Assembly: GCA_021784815.1 (NCBI GenBank)
Contig: JAJYHK010000002.1
Location: 1-33,247 of the forward strand
From: a bacterium
GTDB lineage: Bacteria; Patescibacteriota; Minisyncoccia; Phycocordibacterales; Phycocordibacteraceae
Direction of reading: 5' to 3'
DNA length: 33,247 nucleotides
Positions 9,887 to 19,744 of this stretch are shown piece after piece. The notes under the pieces are model-generated. The model searched no databases. It was not told the DNA's origin and saw nothing but the letters and a program-made list of their open reading frames with translations. The stretch's first letter is position 1, and each line of letters begins with the position of its first letter. The position numbers were made by a program, and so were the translations under genes.

Positions 9887-10307
9887 AAAGCTCGTAAGAA
9901 AAGTAGTTCATAATAGCGAGCACGACGCGCAGACACGCTTGAGCAAGTAAGTAGTTCACCGCCAGTAGACCAACAAGCGCATAAAGACCTAATGTATTTA
10001 GACTGAGATTCACTAATGCTAGAGCACCAAACTTCAAGAATTGCAGGTGTACTCTTTCGGTATCTCTATTAACAAACACCCATAGTTTTTGTAGTGCAAA
10101 ATGCGCGAAGACTGAAAGCACAAAAGTAAAGACTGATGCCGACAAGTACCAAACGCCGAACCAGCGCACAAATACGTACAGGAGCGCAACGTTGAACACC
10201 GCAGCCGCGCCGCCAGACACGGCGAATTTGACAAGTTTCCTATGATTCCAGGACTGTGCGAACGCCTCTGCTGTCTTTCGATCTTGGGGAGAAGTCATGC
10301 CATCCAT
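9846..10307 (-). CDS. GtrA family membrane protein
   Basis: LVKFAVSGGAAAVFNVALLYVFVRWFG; four TM segments; FALQKLWVFVN. Confidence 0.88.
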   Translation of the reverse strand: MDGMTSPQDRKTAEAFAQSWNHRKLVKFAVSGGAAAVFNVALLYVFVRWFGVWYLSASVFTFVLSVFAHFALQKLWVFVNRDTERVHLQFLKFGALALVNLSLNTLGLYALVGLLAVNYLLAQACLRVVLAIMNYFSYELFVFVRNAEHGTAS

Positions 10308-12154
10308 CGATTAAACCAGATCTGGAAAACCATCAGGTTCCATAATTCTTTTCTATTATCCCGAACGCGCGCTCGGTGCTCGCCTATCAAGCGGTGAACA
10401 AATTGTACATCGAACAGGTCGTGAGCGCGCAGCGCTTTCTCGCTCAGTAAGTCGTCACAGAGGCCCTGGAGCGGCCCATTTAACCACCGCGCGAGCGGGA
10501 TCCCAAAGCCTTTTTTCTTACGGTCAATAATATGGTCCGGGAGCTTCCCTCGCATAAGCTCCTTCAACAGACGCTTCGTAAGACCGCGGCGGTACTTGAG
10601 CGAGTACGGGAGAGAAAACGCAAGGTCGACTATCGAGTGGTCAAGGAACGGTGCGCGCGTCTCAAGTGCATAGTGCATACTCGCGCGGTCTACCTTTACC
10701 AGTACTTGATCCATGAGGTAACTTCGCGCGTAAGCGAAGAGCAAGCGATTCCCGGTGTCGTCTGAAGCGAAGTCTTGAAGCGCACGTTCAATGTCCGCAA
10801 AAACTGCGCCACTGCCGACATACGCCCGTAACGCTGGGCCGGCAAGCCCCGCGCGCGCCCGTCTATCAAACGAACCGAGCCACTCCAGGTGGCGGCGGAT
10901 GGTGTCCTTTTCATCGCTTGAAAGGAGTTTTTGCAAATTGTAGGAAAAAGAGAAGTTGTCGTGGGAGGCCGGAAGACGGCCTGCGACACTCCGAAAGACA
11001 TGCCTTACCCGCGACGGAAGCACTTGATATAAGGATTCGCCCTGGAATGTTGGGTAGCCCGCGAAGAGTTCATCTCCGCCATCGCCCCCGAGGGCGACGG
11101 TGACTGTCTCACGAGCAAAACGCGAGAGCAGGAGTGTGGGCAAAACGGAAGCGTCTGCCATCGGCTCCGAAAGCGTCTCGCCAAGTGTCGGCACGAGCGC
11201 AAGCGCATCTTCTGCGCGAACTGTCTTTTCATGATGGTGCGTGCCGAGATGCGCAGCAACGGTACGAGCAAACGAAGACTCGTCAAAAGACGAATCTTCA
11301 AACCCTATCGAGAAGGTCTCTACCGGCCGATTGCTCGCAGATTGCGCATAGTATGCAATCGCGCTGCTGTCGATGCCGCCGGACAAGAACACGCCTAGAG
11401 GCACGTCTGCGACTAACTCGCGCGTAACCACCTCGCGCAGCGTACGGTCGAGCTTCCCCGTCGCTTCCGCGGCGTCGAGCTGCTGAGTCTCTTGCGGTGG
11501 ATGCCAGAACGTTTCCTTCGTGATGGCGCCTTCTTTAAAAACAAGCGCCGTTGCAGGCTCTAGTTTATGCACCCCTTGCAAGATGCTGTGCGGTGTGGGG
11601 ACATAGTCGAACTGCAGATACTGGTCGAGCGCGTGAAGATCGACTTCTTTCCGAACTAAACCAGATGCCATGATCCCGCGAAGTTCCGAGGAAAAGACAA
11701 ACTGCCGATCCTGGTATGCATAGTAGAGCGGCTTCTCCCCCATCCGGTCACGCGCGAGCACGAGCGTACGCGCGTCGAAATCGTAGAGCGCGATTGCGAA
11801 CATGCCGTGGAGCTTTGCAAAGCACGCAATCCCTTCTCTCTCGTACAGGGCAAGAATGACTTCGGTATCCGAGGCCGTCAAAAACCGCCGCCCCGCCTTC
11901 TCAAGCGCAGAGCGCAACTCGGAAAAGTTGTAGATTTCCCCGTTAAAAACTATCGCCAGCCCCCCCTCCCGGCCAAACAGCGGCTGGTTCGCCCCGGTGC
12001 TTGTGTCTATGATGGAAAGACGCGCATGACCGAATCCAACGCCGTCACGCATATACACGCCTGTGTGATCCGGGCCGCGATGCTGGACCGCGTCGGTCAT
12101 ATCCTCAAGCTGCCGTCGCGAACCAGTCCCAACGAATCCCGAGATACCGCACAT
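10295..12154 (-). CDS. asnB: Asparagine synthase (glutamine-hydrolysing)-type amidotransferase
   Basis: MCGISGFVG (Cys2 nucleophile), QHRGPDHTG, FNGEIYNFSELR, PLGVFLSGGIDSSAIAY PP-loop, GGDGGDELFAGYPTF. Confidence 0.95.
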   Translation of the reverse strand: MCGISGFVGTGSRRQLEDMTDAVQHRGPDHTGVYMRDGVGFGHARLSIIDTSTGANQPLFGREGGLAIVFNGEIYNFSELRSALEKAGRRFLTASDTEVILALYEREGIACFAKLHGMFAIALYDFDARTLVLARDRMGEKPLYYAYQDRQFVFSSELRGIMASGLVRKEVDLHALDQYLQFDYVPTPHSILQGVHKLEPATALVFKEGAITKETFWHPPQETQQLDAAEATGKLDRTLREVVTRELVADVPLGVFLSGGIDSSAIAYYAQSASNRPVETFSIGFEDSSFDESSFARTVAAHLGTHHHEKTVRAEDALALVPTLGETLSEPMADASVLPTLLLSRFARETVTVALGGDGGDELFAGYPTFQGESLYQVLPSRVRHVFRSVAGRLPASHDNFSFSYNLQKLLSSDEKDTIRRHLEWLGSFDRRARAGLAGPALRAYVGSGAVFADIERALQDFASDDTGNRLLFAYARSYLMDQVLVKVDRASMHYALETRAPFLDHSIVDLAFSLPYSLKYRRGLTKRLLKELMRGKLPDHIIDRKKKGFGIPLARWLNGPLQGLCDDLLSEKALRAHDLFDVQFVHRLIGEHRARVRDNRKELWNLMVFQIWFNRWMA

Positions 12155-12158
12155 ATAC

Positions 12159-13112
12159 TTACGCCGACTCCTCCACCGTGTACGGATGCTTATCCTGCGA
12201 CTCGTAGTAGGTGCGCATCAGCATCTCGGCAATAACGCCAAAGAGCACGAGCTGCACGCCGACAATGATAAGAAGCGTGGCAAGGATGGGCAGCGGCGTC
12301 GCCACGAAGTCGCGTATGCCGGTTACCTTCAAAACAACAGCGAGCGCTGCCGCGGTAAAACCGGAAAACAAAGACGCGAGCCCCCAGCCGCCGAAGAAAT
12401 GCATGGGCCGATTCATGTACCTATGCAAGAAGACCAGGACGACGAGGTCGAGCAGCACCCGCGGCATACGGCCGAATCCGTACTTACTGACGCCGTACAT
12501 TCTTGGCTTGTGATTCACCGGGATTTCCGTTACCTTTCCACCGCGCCATGCTGCGTAGGCAGGTATGAACCGGTGCATGTCGCCGTACAGCCGAATGCTT
12601 TTTATCGCCTCTGCTCGATAAGCTTTCAGGGTACAGCCATAGTCGTGCAGAGGGACGCCTGAAAACTTTGATATGAGCCGATTGGCCGCCACTGACGGCA
12701 GCCGACGTGTGAGCCATGCTCCCTCCCATCTCCCCTGCCGCCATCCGGAAACCACGTCGTATCCCTCTTCCAACTTTGCGATAAGCCGAGGTATATCTGC
12801 CGGATCGTTCTCAAGATCGCTGTCGATCGTGACGATAATGTCGCCCGTCGCTGCCGCTATGCCTGCGGACAGCGCGGCCGTTTGCCCTGCGTTGTATCGG
12901 AATCGTATCGGTCTGAGTGCAGATTCCGACTGCCGCAATTCTTTCAAGATCCCGTACGAGCCATCAGACGACCCGTCGTCCACGGCGATAATCTCGTATG
13001 GCCTCCCGATTCCCCGCAAGACGCGCATCAGTTGCTCTACTAGCGGCCGCAGGCTGCCGGACTCGTTATAGACCGGGAACACTACCGATACGGCTGGCGA
13101 GCTCTGACTCAT
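12159..13112 (-). CDS. GT2 polyprenyl-phosphate glycosyltransferase (DPM1/ArnC-like) with C-terminal TM pair
   Basis: VSVVFPVYNESGSLRPLVEQL; IIAVDDGSSDGS; VTIDSDLENDPADIPRL; two C-terminal hydrophobic segments. Confidence 0.92.
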   Translation of the reverse strand: MSQSSPAVSVVFPVYNESGSLRPLVEQLMRVLRGIGRPYEIIAVDDGSSDGSYGILKELRQSESALRPIRFRYNAGQTAALSAGIAAATGDIIVTIDSDLENDPADIPRLIAKLEEGYDVVSGWRQGRWEGAWLTRRLPSVAANRLISKFSGVPLHDYGCTLKAYRAEAIKSIRLYGDMHRFIPAYAAWRGGKVTEIPVNHKPRMYGVSKYGFGRMPRVLLDLVVLVFLHRYMNRPMHFFGGWGLASLFSGFTAAALAVVLKVTGIRDFVATPLPILATLLIIVGVQLVLFGVIAEMLMRTYYESQDKHPYTVEESA

Positions 13113-13127
13113 ACTGGGAGGTATACC

Positions 13128-13760
13128 TTACTTGCGCAGAAATACATAGTACCCGCTCGTTTGCCTTGACTGGAGCTTACCGGTCCATTTGTCTGCGAGG
13201 AACGCAAGGTTGCAAAGGAACCGCCTACGCCCGAGAGGCGAAAGACGCACGAGCGTTTCAAGCGGACCACGCACATTTTCTATCTCGACGGTAGTAAAAC
13301 GATCCGTCAATACCGAGAGCGAGTCACGCGTAAAGCGCCAGTAGTCGCGGTAATAGCCACGCTCGGCATGATAGTAGTACAGAAATGGCACGTAGAGGAG
13401 GCACATGCCCCCGGGCGTAAGCACGCGGTAGAGCTGCTCGAATGACTTGAATGGATTCTCGACGTGCTCGAGAATTGCGAGGCATACGATTGCCGGCTCG
13501 GAATCATCCGGCATAGGCAGGTCTTGGATATCGCCCACGATGTGCGGATGATAGGTATCGACATAGTCAAGCACAACATACTCGGTCTTCTTCTCTTTAA
13601 GCAGATCGACAATCCAGCGGTGCGCCGGATCCTCCCGATTGCCAAATTCTTTCGAGAGCCGCAGCCCAGCACCGATGTCGAGCAGGCGCGGCGACGACTC
13701 AAGCATGCGCCGTATGCGGGCACTGAAGAACGCGTCCCAAGGTCGAGCAAAGAGTGCCAT
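13128..13760 (-). CDS. Class I SAM-dependent methyltransferase
   Basis: RLLDIGAGLRLSKEF; EPAIVCLAILEHVENPFKSFEQLYRVLTPGGMCLLYVP. Confidence 0.85.
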   Translation of the reverse strand: MALFARPWDAFFSARIRRMLESSPRLLDIGAGLRLSKEFGNREDPAHRWIVDLLKEKKTEYVVLDYVDTYHPHIVGDIQDLPMPDDSEPAIVCLAILEHVENPFKSFEQLYRVLTPGGMCLLYVPFLYYYHAERGYYRDYWRFTRDSLSVLTDRFTTVEIENVRGPLETLVRLSPLGRRRFLCNLAFLADKWTGKLQSRQTSGYYVFLRK

Positions 13761-13763
13761 GCG

Positions 13764-14861
13764 TTAGGAAAGTGATTCGAGAATACGCGCACTGCGCTGC
13801 TCCCAGGTATACGCGATAACCGCCTCCTGCGCTCGCACCGCGCGAGCGTGCGCCTCCGAAGGGTTCGTCAGTGCGACCTCTATGGCACGGGCGAGCGCGA
13901 CCGGGTCGTCTGGTGTAAAGAAGTATGCATCGGCTTCCGTAAGTACCTCGCGCACCGCTGGCGTGTCCGAGGTTATGATCGGCACGCCCGAGGTCATGTA
14001 CGCAAAGAGTTTCAGCGGCGAAGTGAACCGGAGCGCGTCGACCTGCTTGCCGGTATTAGGCAAAACGAGCGCGTCGGCTGCGGCCTGATTATCAGGAAGC
14101 TCTCGGTACGGTCGGTAGCCGAGGAAACGCACATTCGGGTACTGCGCCGAAAGAGCTGCGACCTGGCCTGGTTCGCCGCCGATTACGACCACTAAAACCG
14201 AGGGCGGTAAAAACCGCGACGCCTCGAGGAGCGTGTCAACTCCCTTCCAGCCATCGAGCCGGCCGACGTAGAGCGCGATCTTTTTATCGAGTGGCAAGCC
14301 CAACCGAGCGCGCGAAGATGCTTGCGGCTCGGGCTGCGCAAAAGCGTTCACGTCGACCGCATCGGGAGCAACGGTGATGCGGCTCTCCGGCACGCCTGCG
14401 GCAACATATGCATCCTTAAGCCCGCGCGTTATGGCGACGACCTGCGCAGCGCGGCGCGCCACAAAACGCGTAATGGCCGTGGGCCGCGTATGCGCCTCGT
14501 ACACGAGACGGCGGCCAAGCAGCACGTATTGCGCAAGCACGAACGCATCGCGCGAGTACACGACATCGGCGCGCCAAAACGCGCGGCGGAAGTGCGCCGC
14601 TTCGGCAAACCAGACGGCGGAAAGCACGAACCCGAGACGCCCGAGACGCGTCAAATCCGGACACCAAACCTTCCGCGTCGTAAACGTACGAGCGACACCG
14701 TAATACCCGTATGGGTCGTCGCGTATCGGGGTGCGGCGCGTCGGCACCACGAGCTCGACCTCCGCGCCGGCGGCGGCAAGCGCTTCGCAGGTCTTCATAA
14801 TCTGGATGCCGTGTGCCTTCTCGGTCGGCAGGCGGATATTGACGATATAGAAAATCTTCAT
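13764..14861 (-). CDS. Glycosyltransferase family 4 (GT-B)
   Basis: KIFYIVNIRLPTEKAHGIQIMKTCEALAAAGAEVELVVP; KIALYVGRLDGWKGVDTLLEAS; SPLKLFAYMTSGVPIITSDTPAVREVL. Confidence 0.92.
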   Translation of the reverse strand: MKIFYIVNIRLPTEKAHGIQIMKTCEALAAAGAEVELVVPTRRTPIRDDPYGYYGVARTFTTRKVWCPDLTRLGRLGFVLSAVWFAEAAHFRRAFWRADVVYSRDAFVLAQYVLLGRRLVYEAHTRPTAITRFVARRAAQVVAITRGLKDAYVAAGVPESRITVAPDAVDVNAFAQPEPQASSRARLGLPLDKKIALYVGRLDGWKGVDTLLEASRFLPPSVLVVVIGGEPGQVAALSAQYPNVRFLGYRPYRELPDNQAAADALVLPNTGKQVDALRFTSPLKLFAYMTSGVPIITSDTPAVREVLTEADAYFFTPDDPVALARAIEVALTNPSEAHARAVRAQEAVIAYTWEQRSARILESLS

Positions 14862-14864
14862 ATC

Positions 14865-16520
14865 TTAGGGTTTTATCTGCGTATACGTAGGAAAAAAGTC
14901 CCTCGCAAACCAGATGCGTGCAATATTTTCATCTATAGCGTTGTAGCCGTTGACCGTACTGAAACTTTGATCACTCTCAACGAGAATCGTTTTATATCCT
15001 GTCAAAAGCGAAGTGTTCTTGCTGACGGTACTGCTCGCGATGTAGGTAATGTCAAAAAGGCGAGTGTGCGGCGGTGGTGGCACGCGCGTAAGCGCTTGGT
15101 ACAGGTTCGTGCCGGTCCGAGCCGACTGAGCGGCGTAACGCAGGTATGCGGTCGGCGTCAGAGAGACCGCAAGCTGGTCACCACCAATAGCCAGTATAGG
15201 ACTGGGATCCTCTTGCACGGAATTGAGTACCGCTGCTTCCGGCGGCCCTTCCGCGTACCGGGCAACGAGACCGCCAACGCTGGCCGTTTGTACAATTATC
15301 CCTAACAGTATGGCGGCTCCAACGAGGAGCGTATAGCGTCTGTTAGATGCAACGTAAAGCGTGAGTATACGCCCGAAAATGAGGAGTAAGAACACGATGA
15401 CCGGCAACATGTAGCGACCCTCGTGATGCTGCGCCGGAGCAAAAAGTAAGAAATTGAATACGACCACAAGTGCGGCTGCCTGCAAGAATGAGTCGTTCAT
15501 TAGGCGACGCGCGCCGACCGCCACTGCCATAACGGCAGCAGCAACAAAGTAAGAGAGGTGGTTAAGCACTACTTCTGCTCCGTAGTAAATAAACGAGAAA
15601 TTGCCCCCAAGAAAGGGGTTTTGACCGCTGTGTGCCGGACTTGCCAGGGGTCCTACCCCCAAAAAACCAAGTAGCCGTATAAACGGATACGGATCCCACA
15701 AGATGACTAACCCCGTGCCAATCACAAGCGCCAGGCAAAGATACAAAAAACGACGAATGAGCTGCCATCGTTTCTCGCGTAGCCACGTGAGAAGCAGCGG
15801 CACCCACATAACCATGGACAGGAGACTTATGTAACTGACGCCCGCTGCAATAAGTGCTGCAAAGCAATGAAAGACCCACAACCGTTTCGACTTCGGCGTG
15901 TTCCGAATAGAGAGCATCGTTGAAAACTGCACTAACAGCATAGGAATAACAATTACCCAGTGCTCGAAGAAGTGAGCGTATTCAAAAAAATAGTAGTCAG
16001 TCGCAAGAATCCCAGTCGCGACGAACGGCACCCATGGCGCACCCCGTTCTTCGTTTAATGATTTCCAAAATGCCCAGAGCGCAAGAAGCGAAAAAAGGAC
16101 AGCAAGGATTCTGATGCAGACAATGATGCCCCCCCAGTTATAAATAAGCCGATTCCGATATTCGACCGACGAGTGCACCACTCCGTCGAGACGTTGGACT
16201 CCATAGTCCACAAGCACCGCCGGGATAGCGAGAATGGGAAAGACTGGACCATAATACACAGAAGGATCGTTGCGAAATGCCAATAGACTTCTTGATTCAA
16301 GCACATGCAACGCACCACTTACCGGCGACGGTTCGTCGCCGATATAGTCTTGAGGATACGGTACCTTGGCCGTCCCATACACAATGGCTGGAATATTTGC
16401 TCCGCACCATATAAACAGCAGAAGAACACCGAAAACGACCGCCGTTCTACGCATTGCTAGATACCGAATTGCGTGTCGAGCTCGCGTGGTATACGAGGGA
16501 CGTTCGTTGGAACCGATCAT
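14865..16520 (-). CDS. Polytopic membrane protein, possible GT39/PMT-like GT-C glycosyltransferase
   Basis: About 11 TM segments; YPQDYIGDEPSPVSGA first-loop acidic motif; QHHEGRYMLPVIVF. Confidence 0.65.
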   Translation of the reverse strand: MIGSNERPSYTTRARHAIRYLAMRRTAVVFGVLLLFIWCGANIPAIVYGTAKVPYPQDYIGDEPSPVSGALHVLESRSLLAFRNDPSVYYGPVFPILAIPAVLVDYGVQRLDGVVHSSVEYRNRLIYNWGGIIVCIRILAVLFSLLALWAFWKSLNEERGAPWVPFVATGILATDYYFFEYAHFFEHWVIVIPMLLVQFSTMLSIRNTPKSKRLWVFHCFAALIAAGVSYISLLSMVMWVPLLLTWLREKRWQLIRRFLYLCLALVIGTGLVILWDPYPFIRLLGFLGVGPLASPAHSGQNPFLGGNFSFIYYGAEVVLNHLSYFVAAAVMAVAVGARRLMNDSFLQAAALVVVFNFLLFAPAQHHEGRYMLPVIVFLLLIFGRILTLYVASNRRYTLLVGAAILLGIIVQTASVGGLVARYAEGPPEAAVLNSVQEDPSPILAIGGDQLAVSLTPTAYLRYAAQSARTGTNLYQALTRVPPPPHTRLFDITYIASSTVSKNTSLLTGYKTILVESDQSFSTVNGYNAIDENIARIWFARDFFPTYTQIKP

Positions 16521-17584
16521 GTGCCTACACTAACAGATTTACAAACTATCTCGCATAGTCGTAATGGCGTATACCCTCTTTCCATAAGTACCCGCGCACG
16601 CGCACCGAGCCGCGTGCGCATAGCTTTATCTGCAGCAAGAGCCCGAAGCGCTTCGCTAAGCGCTTCGGGAGAAGCTTCGCAAAGCGCGATACTTTCATCC
16701 GGAGTGAAGACCTCGCGGATAGCAGGGGTATTTGTCGTAATGATGGGTTTGCCGAGCGCGGCGCACTCGTAGACCTTGTTTGGAATGACGCGTTCCGCTT
16801 TAGGCGTACTGCCGAAGATGCCGAGACAGATGTCCGCAGCACGCACGCGCTCGACGAGCTCCTGAAGCGGCACACGCTCTTCAAATGCGACGTTGGCGAC
16901 GCCGAGGGCCTCGACAAGCTCCCGCACGCGCCCGTACTCTTGACCGCCGCCGATGAGTTCGAATCGAAGCGGCAGATCAGCAACGAGCGCTGCCGCGCGC
17001 ACGATCACTTCGACGCCATGGAGCGGGATGTACGAACCATAAAAAACGACGCGAAGCGGCGTGGCCTGCCGCTCCCCCTTCTCGACCGACGCAGAAAACC
17101 ACTCCTTCGATGCGCCCACCGGCACCACGATTAGCTTGTGTTCCGGAATGCCAAGCCGCTCGGAAAAGTACCGCTTGTGCTCGATGGTGTCGACGAGTAC
17201 CGTGCGCGCGAGCGCGCACGAAAAGCGGTCAAGAAGCCAATCGCGCCAAGCCTTTAAAGAATATCGGCCGTATTTTTTCCGGTCAAAGACATTTGAGTCG
17301 TGGAGGGAGACGAACGCGTCGAACACGATGCGATTGCCGAACAGGAGCCGCGCGAGCCACACGACCGTCTGCCCCGGGAAAAGCACGAGGACCAGGTCGA
17401 AAGATTCATGGCGTAGCGCCCGGCCCTGCCGCCAAAGCAGCTGATACTTGTGCAAGCTGCGCGCGTTACGCGGATCGACGCGGCACGGGACCACCTCGTA
17501 CCCGAGCGCCGCAAAGCCCTCGGTGAATATGCGGCTGCGCGCGTAACCGGGGTCGTAGATGCCGAAGAAAAGCACGCGCTTCAT
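16517..17584 (-). CDS. Glycosyltransferase (GT-B, GT4-like)
   Basis: LRVVFYGSYIPLHGVEVIVRAAAL; RVIPNKVYECAALGKPIITTNTPAIREVF. Confidence 0.88.
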   Translation of the reverse strand: MKRVLFFGIYDPGYARSRIFTEGFAALGYEVVPCRVDPRNARSLHKYQLLWRQGRALRHESFDLVLVLFPGQTVVWLARLLFGNRIVFDAFVSLHDSNVFDRKKYGRYSLKAWRDWLLDRFSCALARTVLVDTIEHKRYFSERLGIPEHKLIVVPVGASKEWFSASVEKGERQATPLRVVFYGSYIPLHGVEVIVRAAALVADLPLRFELIGGGQEYGRVRELVEALGVANVAFEERVPLQELVERVRAADICLGIFGSTPKAERVIPNKVYECAALGKPIITTNTPAIREVFTPDESIALCEASPEALSEALRALAADKAMRTRLGARARVLMERGYTPLRLCEIVCKSVSVGT

Positions 17585-18618
17585 ACCCGGCTGCCAAGCT
17601 CCTCGATAATCTTCGCGATAGTGCGGTCAAGCGCGTAGTGCGCGCGAACGTAGGCGCCCGCCGGGGCAATGTCTACCGTGCGCGCGGCCTCAAGCGCATG
17701 TGCAACCGTTTCCGGTTCAATCGAACTGACAAACAGTCCCGAGGGAGCGAGCAGGTCGCGGAAGGCCTCGTTACTCGTGACCGCCGGCACGCCCGCGGCG
17801 AGCGGCTCGAGCACGGCTTTGTCCATGCTCCCCGTCGCACTGAGGTTCAGGAAGACGTCATGCCTAGCAAGAAGCCTCGGCATGTCCGCGTGCGCGACCG
17901 GGCCAAGCAGCGTGACCCGCGCGGCATACGGCCGCCCGGCAATGGCGCGCTTAAGCTCCTCTTCGTATGCGCGGTCTGCTTCCGTTGCGGGCTCGCCGGC
18001 AACCGTAAAAGTGAACGGTACGCCGTTTGCGTTAAGTACGTCGAGCGCATCGAGCATTTCCCTCGTGCGCTTCGTCGCGGAGATGCGCCCGGCGGTGAGA
18101 ATGCGCAGCGCGCCGTCGGGCGTAGGCTCGCGAGTTTGGGGCGCGAACTGCGCAAGGTCGATGCCGTGTCCGAGCACCTGGAGCTTTTTCGTCGGCAGTC
18201 GGAAACTCTCGCGCGAGGCGGAGAAGACGACGCTCGTCCAGAACACCGCGATGCGCAGCTTGAGGTCGACGCTCTTATGCGTGTACCAGAGCGCCGCGGG
18301 CTTCCCGAGCAGCTTCCAGAGCCCTCCGGCAACGACGAAGTACTCGGGATTCATATGGACGAAAACCGCATCGTAGTCGCCGCGCAGGCGCCAGGCGAGA
18401 CGAAGAAGACGCCAAGCATACGTAGCGCTGCCTACCGCGCCGCGTTCCTTCCCGAGCGAATGCACACGGACGTTTGCCGGCAGCGCATGCTCGCCCTCGC
18501 GCAAACAGATCACCTCAACGCTCTCCGTTTGGACGGCAAATACTTCCAGCCAGCGATGAAAGAACCCGAGCACGGGATCGCGCTGGTCTACGGCCTGCGT
18601 GGTAATGAGAAGCCGCAT
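17581..18618 (-). CDS. Glycosyltransferase family 4 (start at MRLLITTQ; ORF opens at 18774)
   Basis: MRLLITTQAVDQRDPVLGFFHRWLEVFAVQ; LRILTAGRISATKRTREMLDAL; LEPLAAGVPAVTSNEAFRDLL; 18618 start avoids overlap with the upstream CDS ending at 18623. Confidence 0.88.
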   Translation of the reverse strand: MRLLITTQAVDQRDPVLGFFHRWLEVFAVQTESVEVICLREGEHALPANVRVHSLGKERGAVGSATYAWRLLRLAWRLRGDYDAVFVHMNPEYFVVAGGLWKLLGKPAALWYTHKSVDLKLRIAVFWTSVVFSASRESFRLPTKKLQVLGHGIDLAQFAPQTREPTPDGALRILTAGRISATKRTREMLDALDVLNANGVPFTFTVAGEPATEADRAYEEELKRAIAGRPYAARVTLLGPVAHADMPRLLARHDVFLNLSATGSMDKAVLEPLAAGVPAVTSNEAFRDLLAPSGLFVSSIEPETVAHALEAARTVDIAPAGAYVRAHYALDRTIAKIIEELGSRV

Positions 18619-18622
18619 ACGG

Positions 18623-19744
18623 TCAGAGTCCGAGACATTCATTAAGGTCGTCGGCGATGCGTGCCGCAAGATCGCCTTCCGCGCGCAGGTGCGCTTCCAC
18701 GGCCTGCTTCGCCGCAATCGTGAGCGTGAGGCGTGCGTGGTTATCTGCAATGAGCATTGCAATGCGCTTTGCAAGTTCCTGCGGGGCTCCCACCGGCGCT
18801 ACGAGCGCCTCGGCGCCCGCATGGAGCACCTCACCGACGATGCCGACCTCGGTCGTGATGATCGGCACGCCCGCAAGCGCCGCTTCGATGAGCGTGCGGC
18901 CGTACCCCTCATAAGCGCTCGCTTGGATGAACGCTTGCGCGCTGCCCATGAGTGCCCGCGCATCCGGCCGGTTGCCGAAAAATACTACCGAGCCGCTTAG
19001 ACCGAGCGCTTTGGCGCGCGCTTCGAGCGCGCTTCGAGCGCGCCCCGCGCCGGCGATGAAGAGCCCAATAGACCTGTAGTCGCGCCTCACAAGTGCGAGC
19101 GCCTGAAGAATGTCCTCAACGCGCTTTTCCGGTTCCAGCCGACCGACGCACAAGAGAGCGAACTTGAAGGGGTGCGCGGGCAGCGGCGAAGGCGCGGGCG
19201 CTTGCGCCTCGACCGCGACCGGAATGACCGAGGGCTCGCGCACCGCGCCCCCGTAGGTGTCCAGAATCGACTTCTTAATCCGTTCAGAGACCACGCGAAC
19301 GCCGCGCGCACGGCGCAACACGCGCCCTGCCGCGCGCACGCGCAGCCGATTGAGCAGATTCATCTTCCAGCTGCCCGAACGGGTAAACCAAGGCGAGAGA
19401 AAATCGGTGTGGACCTGTATATGAAGGACCGCAGTGGTACCCCGCTGCGCGTTCAGCGCTGCGAGACCGAGCTCGAACGGATCCTGTGCGGAGACGACCT
19501 CTATGCCGAAGTGCGAAACGACGCGGCGCGCACGTATGCGGAGCGCGAGTATGCGCAGAAGCCGCGGCGCGCGCACGGGATACAAGTGGAGCGCACCCTC
19601 GTGGCTCTCCCGAGCGCCGCACGGCGCGGGCGAGACGATGTGGAGCTCGCCGATTTTTGCCGCGTACACGTACATACGCGAGCGCGCCGCCGAGTCCTCG
19701 ACGAAGATGGACGGGTCGTTTGAGATGAAGAGGACTTTAGCCAT
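18623..19744 (-). CDS. Glycosyltransferase family 4
   Basis: FALLCVGRLEPEKRVEDILQAL; ASAYEGYGRTLIEAALAGVPIITTEVGIVGEVL. Confidence 0.92.
   Translation of the reverse strand: MAKVLFISNDPSIFVEDSAARSRMYVYAAKIGELHIVSPAPCGARESHEGALHLYPVRAPRLLRILALRIRARRVVSHFGIEVVSAQDPFELGLAALNAQRGTTAVLHIQVHTDFLSPWFTRSGSWKMNLLNRLRVRAAGRVLRRARGVRVVSERIKKSILDTYGGAVREPSVIPVAVEAQAPAPSPLPAHPFKFALLCVGRLEPEKRVEDILQALALVRRDYRSIGLFIAGAGRARSALEARAKALGLSGSVVFFGNRPDARALMGSAQAFIQASAYEGYGRTLIEAALAGVPIITTEVGIVGEVLHAGAEALVAPVGAPQELAKRIAMLIADNHARLTLTIAAKQAVEAHLRAEGDLAARIADDLNECLGL

Noticed and set aside
14322-15305. 327-aa + strand ORF
   Set aside because: Spans two minus-strand genes antisense; no motifs.
17638-18645. 335-aa + strand ORF
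   Set aside because: Antisense to a clear GT4 gene; Arg/His-rich shadow ORF expected in GC-rich DNA.
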